Shown here one piece after another: positions 60,647-64,000 of a DNA stretch of 64,000 bases; the first letter of the stretch is position 1; the number at the start of each line of letters is the position of its first letter. A program made the translations under genes and the position numbers. The stretch is taken from assembly GCA_050951925.1 (NCBI GenBank), contig JBMNJZ010000001.1, forward strand, positions 310,001 through 374,000, written 5' to 3'. This stretch comes from UBA1046 sp012511325 (GTDB lineage Bacteria; Bacillota; Clostridia; Saccharofermentanales; DTU023). Below the pieces are notes generated by a model. The model was given only the letters and a program-made list of their open reading frames with translations. It was not told the origin of the DNA and did no database searches.

Positions 60647-61948
60647 CTAGAAAGTGAAAGCGTCGAGGCCGGCGTAAGTAGCTCGGGCGCCGAGCTCTTC
60701 CTCAATGCGCAGCAGCTGGTTGTACTTGGCAACGCGGTCGGTGCGCGAGGGGGCGCCGGTCTTGATCTGGCCGGCGTTGACGGCGACGGCAATATCGGCG
60801 ATGGTGACATCTTCGGTCTCGCCGGAGCGGTGGGAGATGACGGCGGTCCAGTTGTTCTTTTGGGCCAGCTCGATTGCCTCCAGGGTTTCGGTCAGAGTGC
60901 CGATCTGGTTGAGTTTGATCAGGATGGAGTTGGCGGAATCAGAGACAATGCCGCGCTCCAGGCGCTCCGTATTCGTGACGAAGAGATCGTCGCCGACCAG
61001 CTGCATTCTGGAACCGAGTTTCGCGGTCAGAAGTTGCCAGCCCTCCCAGTCTTCCTCGGCCAGGCCGTCCTCCAGGGAGATGATCGGGTATTTGTCAGCC
61101 AGCTCCGACCAGTAGTCAACCATTTCGGCACTGGTCTTGAATTCACCGGTTTTCCAAAATAAATAGCCGTCCTTGCCTATGGCCCTGGCTTCTTCGTAGA
61201 GCTCGGTGGCGGCTGGATCCATAGCGATAAAGAAATCGATACCCGGCTGATAACCGGCTTCTTCTATAGCCTTGACCAGATATTTGAGAGCGTCTTCGTC
61301 AGAATCGAGATTGGGCGCGAAGCCGCCTTCGTCGCCGACGGCTGTGCTGTAACCGTCCGCTTTCAGCAGTGACTTCAGGGTGTGGAAGACTTCGATACAC
61401 CAGCGCAAACCTTCGCGGAAAGATTCCGCTCCGGTCGGCATGATCATGAATTCCTGCAGATTGACATTATTGTCGGCATGCTTGCCGCCATTGATGACAT
61501 TCATCATCGGTACAGGCAGGACATGGGCTCTAAGGCCTCCCAGATATTGCCACAGCGGCATGTCCAGCGAGGCGGCCGCGCATTTGGCGCAGGCGAGAGA
61601 GACGGCTAGGACGGCATTGGCGCCCAGCTTAGCTTTGTTCTCTGTGCCATCCAAATCTCTGAGCAGCAGGTCAATTTGTTCCTGATCATAGATATTGTAG
61701 CCGAGCAGGTGCGGGGCAACGATATCTTCGATATTCTCGACAGCTTTACGGACACCCTTGCCCAGGTAGCGGGATTTGTCTCCGTCTCTGAGCTCAACGG
61801 CCTCAAAAGCGCCGGTTGAAGCTCCGGATGGTACGGCGGCTCTGCCCATTGAGCCATCATCGGTATAGACTTCGGCTTCTACGGTGGGATTGCCTCTCGA
61901 ATCAATGATTTCACGTGCCTTGATATTGAAGATAATCAGTTCTTCCAT
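60647..61948 (-). CDS. eno: Enolase
   Basis: 433 aa from ATG 61948 (AAGGAGCAATCTT upstream); a longer frame to 62110 is rejected. Hallmarks: AREIIDSRGNPTVEAEV, SGASTGAFEAVELRDGD, PVPMMNVINGGKHADN, VGDEGGFAPNL, AMDPAATELYEE (metal Asp), SLEDGLAEEDWEGW, GDDLFVTN, LIKLNQIGTLTE with the catalytic Lys and ISHRSGETEDV. Converts 2-phosphoglycerate to phosphoenolpyruvate in glycolysis. Confidence 0.97.
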   Translation of the reverse strand: MEELIIFNIKAREIIDSRGNPTVEAEVYTDDGSMGRAAVPSGASTGAFEAVELRDGDKSRYLGKGVRKAVENIEDIVAPHLLGYNIYDQEQIDLLLRDLDGTENKAKLGANAVLAVSLACAKCAAASLDMPLWQYLGGLRAHVLPVPMMNVINGGKHADNNVNLQEFMIMPTGAESFREGLRWCIEVFHTLKSLLKADGYSTAVGDEGGFAPNLDSDEDALKYLVKAIEEAGYQPGIDFFIAMDPAATELYEEARAIGKDGYLFWKTGEFKTSAEMVDYWSELADKYPIISLEDGLAEEDWEGWQLLTAKLGSRMQLVGDDLFVTNTERLERGIVSDSANSILIKLNQIGTLTETLEAIELAQKNNWTAVISHRSGETEDVTIADIAVAVNAGQIKTGAPSRTDRVAKYNQLLRIEEELGARATYAGLDAFTF

Positions 61949-62160
61949 AAGATTGCTCCTTTCCTGCGGAGTATTTTCTTCCATTCTATCAAAATTCGGG
62001 TAAAGTTCGAGTAAATAAAGAAAGATACTATATAATATTTTCGTCCGGACCGTATGTGCAAGCGAAACGAGCAGGCCAGCGCAACATTCCGTGGCTATGA
62101 AGTTACACAAGCTGGTTGGGAGTTACCGGTTCGGTGCTGCAAAACCAAGGGAGGGAGCAG

Positions 62161-63084
62161 ATGAGACAAAATTTACAGCTTCTTTTAGATCGCAGTGTGG
62201 AACAGGCGCGTCCGCAGCTGGCCCAAGGGAAAGTGGCCGACTATATACCTGAACTCTCCAAGGTCGATCCGACTTTGCTCGGCGTATCTGTCTTGGAACT
62301 GGGCGGCCAGGAGCACTTTGCCGGCGATGCGGACGTCTATTTCACACTGCAGAGCATTGAGAAAGTTTTTGCCTTGATCTTTGCCCTGGAACTGGTGGGC
62401 GAGGACAGGCTGTTCGAACTGGTAGGTATGGAGCCATCGGGCGCCCCTTTCAGCGAACTGACCACTCTGGGCGAATTCTCGGAAAAGCCCAGCAATCCGC
62501 TGATCAATGCGGGTGCGATTGTCGTGTCCTCGCTACTATCCACGAAGATGAGTTTTGACGATTTCCTGCAGCGAGTGCGCTCCCTCTGCCACAATCCACA
62601 GATCAGCTGCAATGAAGAAGTCTATCGTTCTGAATGTGCCCACAGCGAGCGCAATCATGCTCTGGCCTGGGAACTCAAGCGCCTGAAGCTATTGATTGGC
62701 GATCTGGATGAGTCGCTCCGCTTTTATACCCGTTCCTGCGCGATCAATGTCTGCGCCCGCGATCTGGCCCGCTTCGCCGCCACAATGGCCAACGGCGGTA
62801 TCGACTGCACCTCGGGCGAGCGTGTAATCTCCACCTCGGCCGTCCGGATCACCGAATCCCTGATGTTCACCTGCGGCCTGTATGACGGCAGCGGATCTTT
62901 CGCCGTCAAAGTCGGCATCCCCGCCAAGAGCGGCGTAGGAGGCGGCATTATGGCAGTGGTCAATCATCGTCTCGGCATTGGCGCCTTCGGCTCGGCGCTC
63001 GACCGCTACGGCAACAGCATCGGCGCCACCGCCGTTTTGGAATATCTGTCCGCCCACTGCGGCTGGCACACCTTCAGACATTAG
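62161..63084 (+). CDS. glsA: Glutaminase
   Basis: 307 aa. Serine-dependent glutaminase fold with catalytic SxxK in FTLQSIEKVFAL, followed by GMEPSGAPFSELT, NPLINAGAIVVSSLL, SECAHSERNHALAW, YTRSCAINVCARDLARFAATMANGG and GVGGGIMAVV. Converts glutamine to glutamate and ammonia. ATG 62161 is preceded by GGGAGGGAGCAG; the longer frame from 62116 has none. Divergent from eno. Confidence 0.93.
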   Translation: MRQNLQLLLDRSVEQARPQLAQGKVADYIPELSKVDPTLLGVSVLELGGQEHFAGDADVYFTLQSIEKVFALIFALELVGEDRLFELVGMEPSGAPFSELTTLGEFSEKPSNPLINAGAIVVSSLLSTKMSFDDFLQRVRSLCHNPQISCNEEVYRSECAHSERNHALAWELKRLKLLIGDLDESLRFYTRSCAINVCARDLARFAATMANGGIDCTSGERVISTSAVRITESLMFTCGLYDGSGSFAVKVGIPAKSGVGGGIMAVVNHRLGIGAFGSALDRYGNSIGATAVLEYLSAHCGWHTFRH

Positions 63085-63331
63085 GTTCGGACGACAGAAA
63101 ATAACAGGAAAACACGGAGAAAAATCAGGAAAAAATCAGGGAAGTATTAACTTCTACGCAGGTCACACAACCCCTCATCAAAAACTACATAAATCCTCAG
63201 CATTCCAGCCGAAGGCGCTCTCGAGCCGTTCGGCGTCTCCTGTTAAAGAATCTAGCGAATAGATTTTATTCTAAGTGGTCAATGTACCGAAAAAATCAAA
63301 GTTGTCCTTGTTTTGGGGAAAATAAAAATAA
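63085..63331. other. Intergenic region after glsA
   Basis: No gene, tRNA or clear terminator found. A-rich, with imperfect AAAATCAGG repeats near 63120-63140. Confidence 0.3.
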
Positions 63332-63440
63332 TCTAGTGAAGAGAAGTGCGGAATTCTGCAAAAATATTTTTCTGGTTGCAGATTGACTTTGCCCAGCATA
63401 TAATTCTAGTGAATGAAAGTGCGGAATTCTGCAAAAATCT
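63332..63440 (+). repeat. Pair of 36-bp direct repeats flanking the DUF4143 promoter
   Basis: Units at 63332-63367 and 63405-63440 agree at 32 of 36 positions, including GTGCGGAATTCTGCAAAAAT, 73 bp apart start to start. The GCGGAATTCTGC core is a near-palindrome. One copy is upstream of the -35, the other covers the start site. Confidence 0.9.
63376..63404 (+). promoter_or_regulatory. Promoter of second DUF4143 gene
   Basis: TTGCAG (63376-63381), 17 bases, TATAAT (63399-63404). The start site near 63411 falls in the second repeat. Confidence 0.6.
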
Positions 63441-63457
63441 GAAACAGGAGAAAGGGT

Positions 63458-64000
63458 ATGGAGATTCGTAGAGATATTTATCTCAATAAGCTGATATCAA
63501 AGAAGCACAACACGTTAATCAAAGTGATTACCGGAATACGAAGATGTGGGAAATCCTATCTTCTCACTAAGTTGTTTCGTGATCACCTTGCATCTGTAGG
63601 GATCCCGGATGACCATATTATTGAAATGGCATTTGATTTATATGAAAACAAATCATATATCGACCCGGAATTGTTTTTCCCATATCTCAAGAGCCAAATC
63701 AAAGATAAAGAGATGTATTATGTGCTTTTGGACGAGGTGCAGCTATTAGGAGATTTTGAATTTGTCCTCAACAGCCTGGCTCGAATGGAAAATGTAGATG
63801 TCTATGTTACGGGCAGCAATGCCAAGTTCCTTTCTAAAGATATCATTACCGAGTTCCGCGGACGCGGCGACGAAGTTCATATGCATCCGCTCACTTTTGC
63901 CGAGTTTATGAGTGTTTATCCCGGAGATACAAGTTCGGGCTGGAGAGAATATATGCTTTATGGCGGGATCCCGTTGGTTCTGCAATTTGGTACCCCCGAC
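63458..64000 (+). CDS. AAA_14/DUF4143 ATPase, 3' end outside window
   Basis: 181 codons visible from ATG 63458 (AGGAGAAAGGGT upstream), open at the window edge. Walker A GIRRCGKSYLL, Walker B YYVLLDEVQLL, YVTGSNAKFLSKDIITEFRG and RGDEVHMHPLTFAEF match the 19215-20468 gene, though the middle differs clearly, so these are paralogues and not recent copies. Function unknown. Its promoter arrangement differs from the other copy, which lacks the repeats. Confidence 0.88.
   Translation, partial: MEIRRDIYLNKLISKKHNTLIKVITGIRRCGKSYLLTKLFRDHLASVGIPDDHIIEMAFDLYENKSYIDPELFFPYLKSQIKDKEMYYVLLDEVQLLGDFEFVLNSLARMENVDVYVTGSNAKFLSKDIITEFRGRGDEVHMHPLTFAEFMSVYPGDTSSGWREYMLYGGIPLVLQFGTPD

Noticed and set aside
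60617..61162. 181-codon plus-strand frame
   Set aside because: Antisense to enolase, which has every family motif.

Overview
The window looks like the replication-origin region of an anaerobic Firmicute (Clostridia-like). The evidence is the gene set and order: SRP RNA-dnaX-ebfC-recR, mazG-rqcP-divIC, dnaA-dnaN-recF-remB-gyrB, a pst-pho operon with a PhoP-type box, a btu operon under a cobalamin riboswitch, an LPXTG-anchored adhesin, and strong AGGAGG-type ribosome sites. Base composition reads as mid-GC, with one visibly AT-richer stretch at about 16.3-20.5 kb. Family-level identity cannot be fixed without a search. Two sporulation genes that sit between rqcP and divIC in Bacillus (yabP, yabQ) are absent, so the lineage may not sporulate.

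Layout, left to right. 1-1.4 kb: 3'-truncated VWA-domain lipoprotein. 1.7-6.6 kb: livJHMGF branched-chain amino-acid ABC transporter (minus). 6.9-8.3 kb: MATE efflux pump. 8.4-11.2 kb: SRP RNA, dnaX, ebfC, recR. 11.2-12.9 kb: mazG, rqcP, divIC (minus). 13.0-16.2 kb: CoA-disulfide-reductase/rhodanese, nitroreductase, purine nucleoside phosphorylase. 16.4-20.5 kb: AT-rich accessory block (Fic protein, diguanylate cyclase, AAA/DUF4143 ATPase) ending beside tRNA-Thr and tRNA-Gly. 21.2-25.8 kb: zinc-ribbon membrane protein, cysteine desulfidase, DsbA-like protein, two small membrane or PH-domain proteins, cold-shock protein. 26.0-29.2 kb: btuFCD with a B12 riboswitch and an attenuator. 29.2-30.9 kb: mgtE with a leader that carries a possible 31-codon uORF. 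31.0-38.5 kb: pstSCAB-phoU-phoB-phoR. 38.7-41.1 kb: thioester-domain/SpaA-repeat adhesin. 41.1-45.8 kb: Zn protease, then a cluster of acidic PepSY lipoprotein, VTC polyphosphate polymerase, DUF4956 protein and CotH kinase. 46.1-54.8 kb: parB, parA, parS, gyrB, remB, recF, dnaN, dnaA and DnaA boxes on both sides of dnaA. 54.8-58.9 kb: frameshifted HAD hydrolase, DtxR-family regulator, mutM, aminopeptidase P. 59.3-63.1 kb: ornithine aminotransferase, enolase, glutaminase. 63.3-64 kb: second DUF4143 ATPase, 3' truncated, behind a promoter flanked by two near-identical 36-bp repeats.

How the parts connect. Phosphate is a theme: the Pst/Pho system is 3 kb from a polyphosphate-polymerase cluster. 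Amino-acid use is another (Liv transporter, cysteine desulfidase, glutaminase, ornithine aminotransferase). Most genes from 54.5 kb down to 22 kb are on the minus strand, as expected if replication leaves oriC at about 53-54.8 kb leftwards. The least explained items are the mgtE leader, the acidic-repeat lipoprotein in the polyphosphate cluster, the paired operators in front of the second DUF4143 gene, and the parS palindrome that doubles as a hairpin behind gyrB.
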